Counted from the stretch's first letter, positions 1 to 5,954 are shown. The stretch is 7,607 bases of DNA from an uncultured Acidimicrobiaceae bacterium (GCA_947258635.1 CAMYJM010000105.1:1-7607), one strand, 5' to 3'. Made by a program: numbers and translations. The notes: generated from the sequence alone by a model not told the origin.

Positions 1-514
1 CTTCCTCAATCAGCGCCCGTCTCGTGTCGTAGTCGCGCCAAAGCTGCTCGTCTGTCTCGGCGGCCTCCAGTGCGTCAACGAATACATCGAAGATGCCGGC
101 AGGCTCGAGGTGTTTCAGCTTGAACGCGTCGGTGTCGAAGCAGTACCAATACACGCGCGGCCCCGGCCAGTTCTCGTGGATGAGCTCTACGAGCCAGTAG
201 CAGTGGCTCTGATACCCAATTGGAAACAGCACCACCGGGAACGGCCCTCCTTCTGTGCGGTGCATCCGGTATGACTCCAATGCGAAATCGGGTCGTGTCA
301 GTTCAGGGAAGGGGAGGTCGGCGAACCCGACCGGATCCCAGTTGCGCCAGAACCACTTCAGCTCGTCGGGGAGCAGCAATGGCGCGATCTCTTGCTCGAT
401 GTCAGCCAAGGCCGTGTCGACGGCGGCAAGATCGTCGGGTGGCTCCGGTTCGCGCTCGTGGAATCGCATCGCCATCATGTAGCGGGCGACTGCTTCTTCC
501 AAGGTCTCCGACAT
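1..514 (-). CDS. SMI1/KNR4 (SUKH)-like protein, C-terminus outside window
   Basis: The reverse strand is open from an ATG at 514 to the window edge, giving 171 visible residues. AGGAG lies four bases before the ATG and supports this start. After a charged, acidic N-terminus (about residues 1-45) comes LLLPDELKWFWRNW (47-59), which resembles the opening helix of SUKH domains. A stretch rich in Trp, Tyr and Phe follows (about 92-150: FPVVLFPIG, YWLVEL, VYWYCFD), then IFDVFVDALE, like the closing F..FL..L helix of the fold. No signal peptide or membrane segment is visible. SUKH proteins are small cytoplasmic proteins; many bacterial members are immunity proteins against polymorphic toxins, others are of unknown role. 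No toxin gene is visible, but the downstream side lies outside the window. The family call rests on pattern resemblance only; that the frame is a real gene is much surer. Confidence 0.62.
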   Translation of the reverse strand, partial: MSETLEEAVARYMMAMRFHEREPEPPDDLAAVDTALADIEQEIAPLLLPDELKWFWRNWDPVGFADLPFPELTRPDFALESYRMHRTEGGPFPVVLFPIGYQSHCYWLVELIHENWPGPRVYWYCFDTDAFKLKHLEPAGIFDVFVDALEAAETDEQLWRDYDTRRALIEE

Positions 515-557
515 TGCGCTCCTAACCACTCCGCGGCATCTTGAGAGTACGGTGAAG

Positions 558-585
558 GGTATAGGCCGGCTGATGCATGTGTCGA
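558..585 (-). promoter_or_regulatory. Predicted promoter of the SUKH-like gene
   Basis: On the reverse strand, TCGACA (580-585; five of six matches to TTGACA) is followed after 16 bases by TATACC (558-563; four of six matches to TATAAT). Transcription would start near 551, giving a leader of about 36 bases that contains the AGGAG of the gene ending at the left edge. A second -10-like TACTCT (544-549) lies closer to the gene but has no good -35 partner. Confidence 0.4.
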
Positions 586-596
586 TCTGTCAGATC
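584..596. promoter_or_regulatory. 13-bp perfect palindrome, candidate operator
   Basis: GATCTG-T-CAGATC is a perfect inverted repeat with 6-base arms around one central base. It overlaps the predicted -35 of the SUKH-like gene by two bases and extends upstream of it, where a dimeric repressor or activator could act. No regulator gene sits next to it, so its partner is unknown. A chance palindrome cannot be excluded. Confidence 0.35.
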
Positions 597-599
597 AAT

Positions 600-628
600 C
601 GGCGCGATCAGCACTGCTCCTCGCGCCG
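600..628 (-). terminator. Strong GC-rich hairpin, probable terminator after the mtrA-like gene
   Basis: CGGCGCGA (600-607) and TCGCGCCG (621-628) form a perfect 8-bp stem; the 13-base loop contains a further AGC/GCT pairing (610-612 with 616-618). It lies about 270 bases past the stop of the mtrA-like gene and just before the predicted promoter of the SUKH-like gene, a natural place to separate the two transcripts. There is no U-tract on either side, so it is not a textbook intrinsic terminator, although tail-less hairpins are common in high-GC actinobacteria. It could instead be part of a structured RNA. Confidence 0.4.
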
Positions 629-897
629 CCCATATCACTCACCACCTCGAGCGATCTCGGACACCCCATTCCGAGCCGATCCGGCATTATTATGCGCTTC
701 CTGGCAATACTGATGGGTATCCGCCGCAATGCCCGTCCGCTCAGATGCAGGGCCCCAGTGTTGGCGACCTGAGCAGCTTTCACGAGCATTGGGACTGTCC
801 ATCTGCCCGAGCGGAGCCAATCATGTCGGAGCCTGCAGATCGGATGTCCTGTTGCCGGCTCGTGCGGTTTGGTGATGTGTCTGGCGGCCCGGCGGCC
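629..897. other. Non-coding stretch between mtrA-like gene and hairpin
   Basis: I see no convincing gene here. Reading frames on both strands lack the G/C third-position bias of the neighbours, and none has a good ribosome binding site plus a recognisable product. Small structures are present: a stem CTCGGA/TCCGAG (656-661 with 670-675, 8-base loop), an inverted repeat ATCTGC/GCAGAT (801-806 with 835-840), and two copies of GGAGCC (813-818 and 828-833) between those arms. The stretch may be a long 3' region of the mtrA-like transcript or hold a small RNA; I have no evidence to choose. Confidence 0.35.
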
Positions 898-1581
898 TCA
901 GCCCTTCTCTCTACCCCTGGGGCGGTTGCGCAACCGTTCGACCATCGCCTGGGCCCGATCGAACGAGCCCTTCTCCTCTTCGGGCGGCACCGCCCACGGT
1001 TTGGTGACCCGCCATGTGAGGCTGCCGCTGTATGGCGGTTCGGGGAAGGCGCCCGGATCGAATAGTGAGTAATCGCCGAACGCAACGGGCTCCTCTTGGT
1101 AGCAGGACCAGACTGCTCGCCGGATCTCGTCGGGGTCCCCCACGAACTGGAGATCGATGAGTTCGAGTTGGCTGCGGAACCGCTCGATGAACTCCACAGG
1201 AACGTTGTAGAGAAACGGATGCGGGGCGTCGGTCCCGATGATGCGCTTGCGGTCATCCACGCCGTGTTGGAACAGTGCCTTCAAGGCATGGCCGGTGAGG
1301 TGTCCCTCCGACTCGGGTCCCCCGAGCACGAGATAGCGGATGTTCGGGTTGGCTACCACGTTGCAGACCATCTTCTCGAACCCGACGTTGGGGGTCTGCA
1401 CCGTGCCCGACAGGGCCGCTCCGGCCTCGAGCCCGGCCCGGACCAGCGCTTCGATGTCCGGCGGAATCTTGTCCTCGTCACAGTGCAACACGATCGCCAC
1501 CGCCACCGGCGAGCGGTCGTTTCCCCGCAGATACCGCCCGTCCTCCGGCGGATAGTCCGGATGTGGATCGGCTTTCAACAT
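898..1581 (-). CDS. mtrA: Soluble homologue of tetrahydromethanopterin S-methyltransferase subunit A (MtrA)
   Basis: The 227-residue product follows the MtrA pattern along its first 165 residues: SPVAVAIVL (24-32), GAALSGTVQTPNVGFEKMV (54-72), NPNIRYLVLGGPESEGHLTG (78-97), RIIGTDAPHP and the helix IERFRSQLELIDL. In methanogens MtrA is the corrinoid-binding subunit of the Na+-translocating MtrA-H complex, moving a methyl group from tetrahydromethanopterin to coenzyme M. The histidine known there as the lower cobalt ligand (His84 in Methanothermobacter) corresponds to His94 here. Compared with the methanogen protein as I remember it, about ten residues are inserted around 40-50, and the C-terminal membrane helix is replaced by a hydrophilic tail (about 170-227). 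The ATG is the only usual start codon after an in-frame TGA at 1645-1647; Shine-Dalgarno support is weak. No other Mtr subunit is visible. Its methyl donor and acceptor are unknown. It is unrelated to the actinobacterial response regulator also called MtrA. Confidence 0.87.
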   Translation of the reverse strand: MLKADPHPDYPPEDGRYLRGNDRSPVAVAIVLHCDEDKIPPDIEALVRAGLEAGAALSGTVQTPNVGFEKMVCNVVANPNIRYLVLGGPESEGHLTGHALKALFQHGVDDRKRIIGTDAPHPFLYNVPVEFIERFRSQLELIDLQFVGDPDEIRRAVWSCYQEEPVAFGDYSLFDPGAFPEPPYSGSLTWRVTKPWAVPPEEEKGSFDRAQAMVERLRNRPRGREKG

Positions 1582-1611
1582 GGCGGCCCCATGGATTGGC
1601 GGATGGAGTTG

Positions 1612-1620
1612 ATTATGCCA
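1612..1620 (-). promoter_or_regulatory. Possible extended -10 promoter for the mtrA-like gene
   Basis: The reverse strand reads TGG-CATAAT, an extended -10 (TGn plus five of six matches to TATAAT), 30 bases before the mtrA-like start. Transcription would begin near 1605 with a leader of about 24 bases. No good -35 is seen, as extended -10 promoters allow. It would let mtrA be expressed apart from the two-component operon upstream, with which read-through remains possible across the 76-base gap. Confidence 0.35.
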
Positions 1621-1657
1621 GCACCCGGGGAACGGCTTCCCTCCTCAAGCCAACCGA

Positions 1658-1951
1658 TCAGCCGGAGAAGGCGTCGGGGTCGGCCTGTTCGACCCGGTAC
1701 CTTCTCGCCGCCCGGCGGATCGCGGCTTCTTCTGTCTCGCCCCTGCCGTAATGGCGCCAAACCGTCCCGAGGTCGACCCAGTGCATACTGGCGTCCTTCT
1801 CGCGGGCCCGGCGCACCTCGCGCGGCATGCGGCGCAGCTCATCTCTCGTTGGCGGCGGAGGGGGGTCGGTGTGAACCACGAGGTCGAAGCCCTTGGCCGC
1901 GAAGAAGGCCTTGATCGCCGAAATCGGTCTCTCTTCCAGCGGCTCCACCAT
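1658..1951 (-). CDS. Small hypothetical protein in the two-component operon (97 aa)
   Basis: I do not recognise this family. The product is soluble and rich in Arg and Glu, with no signal peptide or membrane segment. An N-terminal part (1-30, AIKAFFAAKGFDLVVHTDP) looks like a helix plus a strand, then a five-proline run (30-34), a very basic helical segment (36-52), and a C-terminal part with MHWVDLGTVWRHYGRGETEE (56-75) leading into an Arg-rich helix (AAIRRAARRYRVEQ). GGGAGG lies six bases before the ATG and begins right at the stop codon of the response regulator gene, 12 bases away, so translation is probably coupled. It may be an accessory to the two-component system or an unrelated passenger. 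Codon bias fits the neighbours, so I think it is a real gene. Confidence 0.7.
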   Translation of the reverse strand: MVEPLEERPISAIKAFFAAKGFDLVVHTDPPPPPTRDELRRMPREVRRAREKDASMHWVDLGTVWRHYGRGETEEAAIRRAARRYRVEQADPDAFSG

Positions 1952-1963
1952 CAGTTGCCTCCC

Positions 1964-2611
1964 TCAGATCAGCTTGCGGTCGTGGGCCCAGCGGGTGAGC
2001 TCATGGCGGTTGGACAGTTGCAGTTTGCGCAGTACCGACGAGACGTGGTTCTCGACGGTCTTGGGCGAGATGAACAGCTGCTCGCCGATCTCGCGGTAGG
2101 TGTATCCGCGAGCGATGTGCTGGAGCACCTCGCGTTCTCGCTTGGTCAACTGATCGAGCTCGGGATCGATGCCTTTGATGTCGATGGCGGCAAAGGCGTC
2201 GAGAACGAAGCCGGCGAGTTTGGGGGAGAAGACGGCGTCGCCGCCATGAACGCGCCGGATCGCATCTGCCAGCTCCTGCGGCGAGATCGTCTTGGTGACG
2301 TAGCCGCGGGCGCCGGCGCGTACCGTGGCAACCACGTCCTGGGCGGCGTCTGATGCCGACAGGGCGAGGAACTTCATCTCGGGATCCGTCTCGTGGACGC
2401 CCTCGATGACGGCTCGGCCCCCGCCGGCGGGCATGTGTACGTCGACCAGCACCAGATCGGGAGACCGTTCGCGAATCATCTCGATGGCCGGCGCCACCTC
2501 AGAAGCGTCGCCGACGATGTCGATCTCGTCGGGCAGCTCGGCGCGGATGCCGGCACGGAAGAGGTCGTGGTCGTCGACCACGAACACCCGGATCTTGTCG
2601 GCTTCGCTCAT
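1964..2611 (-). CDS. NarL/FixJ-family response regulator
   Basis: This is a 215-residue DNA-binding response regulator. The receiver domain (about 6-122) has the acidic pair Asp13-Asp14 (VVDDHDLFR), the phosphoacceptor Asp57 (LVLVDVHMP), the switch Ser85 and the conserved Lys107 (GYVTKTIS). A linker leads to a LuxR-type helix-turn-helix (about 153-210: LTKREREVLQHIARGYTYRE, then ISPKTVENHVSSVLRKL), which identifies the NarL class. The length is normal for the class. The ATG overlaps the stop of the kinase gene by four bases (ATGA), with GGAGGAG eight bases upstream inside the kinase gene, so the two proteins are made together and should be partners. A candidate target is the dyad in the divergent promoter at 3763-3779, but this is inference. 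Confidence 0.95.
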   Translation of the reverse strand: MSEADKIRVFVVDDHDLFRAGIRAELPDEIDIVGDASEVAPAIEMIRERSPDLVLVDVHMPAGGGRAVIEGVHETDPEMKFLALSASDAAQDVVATVRAGARGYVTKTISPQELADAIRRVHGGDAVFSPKLAGFVLDAFAAIDIKGIDPELDQLTKREREVLQHIARGYTYREIGEQLFISPKTVENHVSSVLRKLQLSNRHELTRWAHDRKLI

Positions 2612-3750
2612 GTCACAGTCTCCTCCGGCATCGTGAGGCGGACCTCGGTGCCCGTCCCGGGAGCCGACGTGACGGTAGCGCTGCCGCCGTGGCGCTCGAT
2701 ACGGCCGACGATCGAGTCGGCGATGCCCCGTCGGTCATCCGGCACAGCCGCTGGATCGAATCCTACGCCGCGGTCCTTCACGTAGAGCGTCGTTGCGCCT
2801 GGGGCGACTTCGGCATAGATGGAAACCGTCGCCACCGCGGAGTGCTTGACCGCGTTGATCGCCGCCTCCCGCCCGGCGCGCACCAGCGCCTCGTGGCGGG
2901 CGTCCATCGGCCGGTCGCCGACGACCACCGCTTCGACTTCGACGGCCGACATATCGTCAATTTCGGCCGCCATGGCGTTCACCGCGTCGCGAAAGCCCTG
3001 GTCGGCGGCATCCTCACTCCGGTAGAGCCACTGGCGCAACTCGCGCTCCTGGCGACGTGCCAACTGCCGGACCGGGTCGGAGGAGCTCGGTTCCCGTTGA
3101 ATCAGCGCCAGGGTCTGTAGCACCGAGTCGTGGAGGTGGGCGGCCACCTCGGCGCGCTCGTCGGCGCGAGCCCGGGCCGCCTGGGCGATGACGAGCGCCT
3201 CTTCTGCCGCCACCCGACTCCGGTCGCTTCCCCGCAGGACTTCGATGGCGCCGGTGGCCGCCACCGCCGAGAACAGGTAGCTGATGGCGATGGAGAACTG
3301 GTTGGGCTCGTCGGGTGTCACGACCCACGCCACCCGGGACAGCGCGGCGCCCGTCAGCGCCACCGCGGCCACGGCGCCGCCGGCAGTCCCCTTGGCATAT
3401 ATGGCGCCAAAGACGGCGGCCAACGGATACCCGGCGGCGTATACCACCGCCGACTCGGCCCACGCCGCCACGACGACGGAGAACACACCGATCGCAATGT
3501 CGATCACCACAAAGACCCAGGTGCGAAGAAGCCGGGGCCTCTGCAATGCCACGATCACCGCGGCCGCGGTCCACACGATCACCACGGCGAGCGAGGTTCC
3601 CAGCACCCCCGGCCGACCGGCCGGGTCTTCCGATGAGCGCAGGATGAGGACCCCGATCAGCGCCATCCAGGCAGCCCCGAAGACACGATATCCGGTGGCG
3701 AGCCACAGCAGGGTGCGCTCCAGCCCGGGTGGCGGCGGTGATGATGTCAT
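2608..3750 (-). CDS. Membrane sensor histidine kinase, HisKA_3 (NarL-type), MacS-like
   Basis: Read from the ATG at 3750 the protein has 380 residues. The N-terminal half (about 20-171) holds five or six hydrophobic segments with very short loops, so sensing is probably within the membrane or intracellular rather than by a large external domain. A helical linker leads to the HisKA_3 dimerisation domain (about 198-245), with phospho-acceptor His207 in HLHDSVLQTLALIQR. The HATPase domain shows the N box (REAAINAVKHS, Asn299), G1 (DRGVGFDP, 326-333), RRGIADS (340-346) and GTGTEV (365-370). The DSVLQTLALIQR box and N-terminus recall actinobacterial MacS/PspC-associated kinases, but the stimulus is unknown. 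An in-frame GTG at 3789 would add 13 residues; I prefer 3750 because TACTCT lies six bases upstream, as in leaderless mRNAs, and no Shine-Dalgarno is present. Confidence 0.93.
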   Translation of the reverse strand: MTSSPPPPGLERTLLWLATGYRVFGAAWMALIGVLILRSSEDPAGRPGVLGTSLAVVIVWTAAAVIVALQRPRLLRTWVFVVIDIAIGVFSVVVAAWAESAVVYAAGYPLAAVFGAIYAKGTAGGAVAAVALTGAALSRVAWVVTPDEPNQFSIAISYLFSAVAATGAIEVLRGSDRSRVAAEEALVIAQAARARADERAEVAAHLHDSVLQTLALIQREPSSSDPVRQLARRQERELRQWLYRSEDAADQGFRDAVNAMAAEIDDMSAVEVEAVVVGDRPMDARHEALVRAGREAAINAVKHSAVATVSIYAEVAPGATTLYVKDRGVGFDPAAVPDDRRGIADSIVGRIERHGGSATVTSAPGTGTEVRLTMPEETVT

Positions 3751-3756
3751 GGGTCG

Positions 3757-3762
3757 AGAGTA
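3757..3762 (-). promoter_or_regulatory. -10 box of a probable leaderless promoter for the kinase operon
   Basis: The reverse strand reads TACTCT, then six bases, then the kinase ATG at 3750. This TAnnnT-N6-ATG spacing places the transcription start at or next to the ATG, fitting the missing ribosome binding site. The expected -35 region (ACGAAT, 3780-3785) is poor. The 17-bp spacer between them is exactly the dyad at 3763-3779. Confidence 0.45.
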
Positions 3763-3779
3763 CCGAGTGACAGACTCGG
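3763..3779. promoter_or_regulatory. Perfect 6-5-6 dyad between divergent promoters, candidate operator
   Basis: CCGAGT-GACAG-ACTCGG is an exact inverted repeat in the short region separating the kinase gene from paaK. It fills the -10/-35 spacer on the kinase side and covers the predicted -35 (GTGACA) on the paaK side, so a bound protein could affect both operons. The response regulator encoded here is one candidate ligand (autoregulation); a TetR- or PaaX-like repressor encoded elsewhere is another. Confidence 0.45.
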
Positions 3780-3796
3780 ATTCGTGCACCTAATGT
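3767..3796 (+). promoter_or_regulatory. Predicted leaderless promoter of the paaK-proC operon
   Basis: GTGACA (3767-3772; five of six matches to TTGACA) is followed after 18 bases by TAATGT (3791-3796, TAnnnT type). The first ATG of the ligase lies eight bases beyond the -10, so transcription should start at or within one or two bases of it. There is no Shine-Dalgarno sequence before the ATG. Confidence 0.5.
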
Positions 3797-3804
3797 TGTC
3801 GTTC

Positions 3805-5055
3805 ATGATGTTCCAGCCAGAAATCGAGACGCTGCCCCGGCCCCAACTCGAAGCGCTGCAGCTGGAGCGTCTCCAGGCGACCGTCAGCCGGATGCGAGAG
3901 GCCGTTCCCCCGATGGCGCAACGTCTCGATGGGCTTCCCGACCCGGCGACGCTGGCCGACCTGGCTCGCTACCCCTTCATGCGCAAGTCTGATCTGCGAG
4001 AGAACTACCCATTCGGGCTGTTTGCCGAGCCCCGCGAGAAGATCCGGCGAATCCACGCCAGCTCGGGAACGACCGGCAAGCCGACCGTCGTCGGCTACAC
4101 GGAAGCCGACCTCGAGGTGTGGGCGGACTGCATGGCCCGCGGCCTGATCGGTGCCGGCTGTCGCCCGGGATGGATCCTGCACAACGCCTACGGCTACGGC
4201 CTGTTCACCGGTGGGTTGGGGCTCCACCAGGGAGCGGAACGGGCCGGTATCTCGGTGGTTCCGGTGTCCGGAGGCAACACCGAGCGCCAGCTGATGCTCA
4301 TCGAGGACTTCGCACCGGAGATCATCTGCTGCACCCCCTCGTTCGCCCTCACGCTGGCGGAGCGGCTGGGGCCGGCGGCTCGCGACACCTCGCTGCGCGT
4401 GGGCATACTCGGGGCCGAGCCGTGGACGGAGGCGATGCGCGTCGAGATCGAAGAGCGGCTCCACATCTCCGCCGTCAACTTGTACGGTCTGTCGGAGGTG
4501 CTTGGGCCCGGGGTCTCGTGCGAAACCGAAGCGCGGGAAGGCCTGGTGATCGCCGAGGACCACTTCCTTGCCGAGGTGGTCGATGCCGATAGCGGCGAGG
4601 TGCTGCCGGACGGCGAGGTCGGCGTACTGGTGCTGACCAGCCTCACCAAGGAGGCCTTCCCCGTGTTGCGCTACTGGACCGGAGATCTCTGCTCGATGAC
4701 CCGGGCGCCGGCGGCGGACGGCAGAACCCACGCTCGAATGTCGGCGATCGTGGGCCGCGCCGACGACATGCTGGTCATCCGCGGTGTCAACGTCTACCCC
4801 AGCCAGGTCGAGTACGCCCTCCTCGACGTCCCCGGGGTGTCCCCACACTTCCAGCTCGTCGTCGAGCGGGAGCACACTCTCGACACTCTCGAGGTGAAGG
4901 TCGAGGGCGGCGCCGTCGATCCCGAAGCCGTCCGGACGAAGCTCAAGTCGGCGCTGGGGCTCTCGGTTTCCGTGGTGGTCGCGCCCGACGGCAGCGTCCC
5001 CCGGTCCGAAGGGGGCAAGCTCAACCGGGTCCTCGATCGCCGCTCGACCTCGTAA
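3805..5055 (+). CDS. paaK: Phenylacetate-CoA ligase family enzyme (PaaK)
   Basis: This adenylate-forming enzyme (416 residues, close to the usual 430-440) activates an aryl acid, classically phenylacetate, with ATP and CoA in the cytoplasm. Visible in order: the P-loop SSGTTGKP (86-93), the substrate-pocket stretch AYGYGLFTGGLG (128-139), YGLSEVLGPGVSCE (227-240), YWTGDL (290-295), the hinge region GRADDMLVIRGVNVYPSQVE (317-336) and C-terminal SEGGKLNRV with the probable catalytic Lys405. YWTGDL differs from the YRTRDL that I recall as usual in PaaK, so the substrate may not be phenylacetate. No paaABCDE oxygenase genes are visible. Coenzyme F390 synthetases share this fold and are an alternative, less likely given the canonical YGLSE..GPG motif. 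I chose the ATG at 3805 from the leaderless promoter; 3808 is equally possible, while the upstream GTG at 3784 would precede the predicted -10. Confidence 0.88.
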   Translation: MMFQPEIETLPRPQLEALQLERLQATVSRMREAVPPMAQRLDGLPDPATLADLARYPFMRKSDLRENYPFGLFAEPREKIRRIHASSGTTGKPTVVGYTEADLEVWADCMARGLIGAGCRPGWILHNAYGYGLFTGGLGLHQGAERAGISVVPVSGGNTERQLMLIEDFAPEIICCTPSFALTLAERLGPAARDTSLRVGILGAEPWTEAMRVEIEERLHISAVNLYGLSEVLGPGVSCETEAREGLVIAEDHFLAEVVDADSGEVLPDGEVGVLVLTSLTKEAFPVLRYWTGDLCSMTRAPAADGRTHARMSAIVGRADDMLVIRGVNVYPSQVEYALLDVPGVSPHFQLVVEREHTLDTLEVKVEGGAVDPEAVRTKLKSALGLSVSVVVAPDGSVPRSEGGKLNRVLDRRSTS

Positions 5056-5063
5056 GCCGCAGT

Positions 5064-5069
5064 TAGCAT
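5064..5069 (+). promoter_or_regulatory. -10-like box giving a possible internal leaderless start for proC
   Basis: TAGCAT stands six bases before the proC ATG at 5076, the same TAnnnT-N6-ATG spacing seen before the kinase gene. No Shine-Dalgarno is present and no convincing -35 can be named. proC may therefore have its own transcript in addition to read-through from paaK, whose stop is 20 bases upstream. Confidence 0.35.
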
Positions 5070-5075
5070 TGCGCC

Positions 5076-5954
5076 ATGTCTTCAGCGATGTCCCCCGCCA
5101 TGCGACCAACCGTCGCCATTCTCGGCGCCGGCGCCATGGGAGAGATTCTCGCCGTAGGCCTGCAGCGCGCCGGCTGGAACCTGGACGAAATAGTGATGGT
5201 GGCCCGCCGTCCCGAACGGGCCAAGGAGGCCGAGAGGCAAACCGAGATTCGCACCATCCTCGATCCGGTCGCCGCGGTGAAGGGCCAAGACGTCGTGGTC
5301 GTGGCGGTCAAGCCCAAGGATGTTCCCGACCTTCTCGACCAAGTCGGCGAGGCGATCTCTCCCGACCAGCTGGTGATCTCATTGGCGGCGGGTGTGCCTC
5401 TCTCCGTCTTCGAGCAGGCGCTCCCCGGCGTCCCCGTGGTCCGCTCGATGCCCAATACCCCGGCGGCGGTGGCAGAGGGGATGAGCGCCTACTGCGGGGG
5501 TAGCAACGTCGATGAGGAGGCCTTCGCCAAGGCGGATGCCATCCTGGCCGCCGTCGGCGAGACGATTCGCCTGTCTGAGGACCTGCTCGATGCCGTCACC
5601 GCGATTTCGGGAAGCGGGCCGGCCTACGTCTTCCTGCTCGCCGAATCGCTGACGGAAGCCGCGATCCGGGAAGGTCTTCCGCATCACGCCGCGGAGAAGT
5701 TGGTCGACCAGATGATTCGCGGCGCCGGGATCCTCCTGCAAGCGTCGGAGAAGAGCGCCTTCCGGCTTCGCGGTGAAGTCACCTCACCGGGAGGCACAAC
5801 GGCTGCCGCCGTCCATGTACTCGAAGAAGGCGGCTTCCGGGCTCTGATGGAGGACGCGGTCCGGGCCGCCGCCGATCGTTCCCAGGCCCTCGGCGAGAAG
5901 GCGGCGGCCGACGTCGCCGCGAGGCACCCGGTGTCCGCGGATCCCGGCGAATAG
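5076..5954 (+). CDS. proC: Pyrroline-5-carboxylate reductase (ProC)
   Basis: ProC carries out the last step of proline synthesis, reducing 1-pyrroline-5-carboxylate with NAD(P)H in the cytoplasm. The 292-residue product has the Rossmann loop GAGAMG (17-22), basic residues after the second strand (ARRPERAK, 43-50) suited to the NADPH 2'-phosphate, MPNTPA (125-130), and the dimerisation/active-site signature SGSGPAY (178-184) through TSPGGTTAAAV (236-246). The usual length is about 270-280; the excess is a short N-terminal lead and an Ala-rich tail. ATGs at 5088 and 5100 are alternative starts; 5100 gives the most typical N-terminus, but 5076 fits the -10 box. It lies 20 bases after paaK and 12 bases before proline dehydrogenase, the enzyme of the reverse conversion, an unusual pairing. 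Confidence 0.96.
   Translation: MSSAMSPAMRPTVAILGAGAMGEILAVGLQRAGWNLDEIVMVARRPERAKEAERQTEIRTILDPVAAVKGQDVVVVAVKPKDVPDLLDQVGEAISPDQLVISLAAGVPLSVFEQALPGVPVVRSMPNTPAAVAEGMSAYCGGSNVDEEAFAKADAILAAVGETIRLSEDLLDAVTAISGSGPAYVFLLAESLTEAAIREGLPHHAAEKLVDQMIRGAGILLQASEKSAFRLRGEVTSPGGTTAAAVHVLEEGGFRALMEDAVRAAADRSQALGEKAAADVAARHPVSADPGE

Noticed and set aside
595..640. Possible tRNA on the minus strand, suggested by a D-arm-like reading
   Set aside because: No anticodon arm, TTCGA-type T loop or acceptor stem follows at the right distances.
640..740. 5S rRNA-like words (CCCCATTCCGAG, then TGATGGGTAT)
   Set aside because: The spacing between the words is about ten bases too long, the conserved GAAC...GAAG core is missing, and no closing helix of the right length forms. 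I judge it chance.
577..1065. 162-codon plus-strand frame covering the intergenic gap and the mtrA 3' end
   Set aside because: Its second half is antisense to mtrA, it has no ribosome site, and codon use in the gap lacks the local bias.
1628..1657. GAGGAGGG ribosome-site-like sequence and small GGCTT/AAGCC hairpin upstream of the mtrA homologue
   Set aside because: The purine run is more than 45 bases from the mtrA ATG, and the only nearby start (GTG) meets a stop after two more codons. The 5-bp stem is too weak to call a terminator or riboswitch.
1096..1914. Long open frame on the plus strand (272 codons)
   Set aside because: It is antisense to the mtrA homologue and the 97-residue gene, both of which have clear family, ribosome-site or codon-bias support. 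Long antisense frames are expected in high-GC coding DNA.
3751..3789. GTG start at 3789 for the histidine kinase
   Set aside because: It would place the -10 box and the dyad inside the coding region and adds 13 polar residues not needed by the fold. The ATG at 3750 fits the leaderless promoter better, though this is not proved.
3790..5109. 439-codon open frame on the minus strand
   Set aside because: It lies exactly opposite the PaaK gene, whose motifs are unmistakable. The composition (His, Arg, Gly rich, no motif) is that of a shadow frame.
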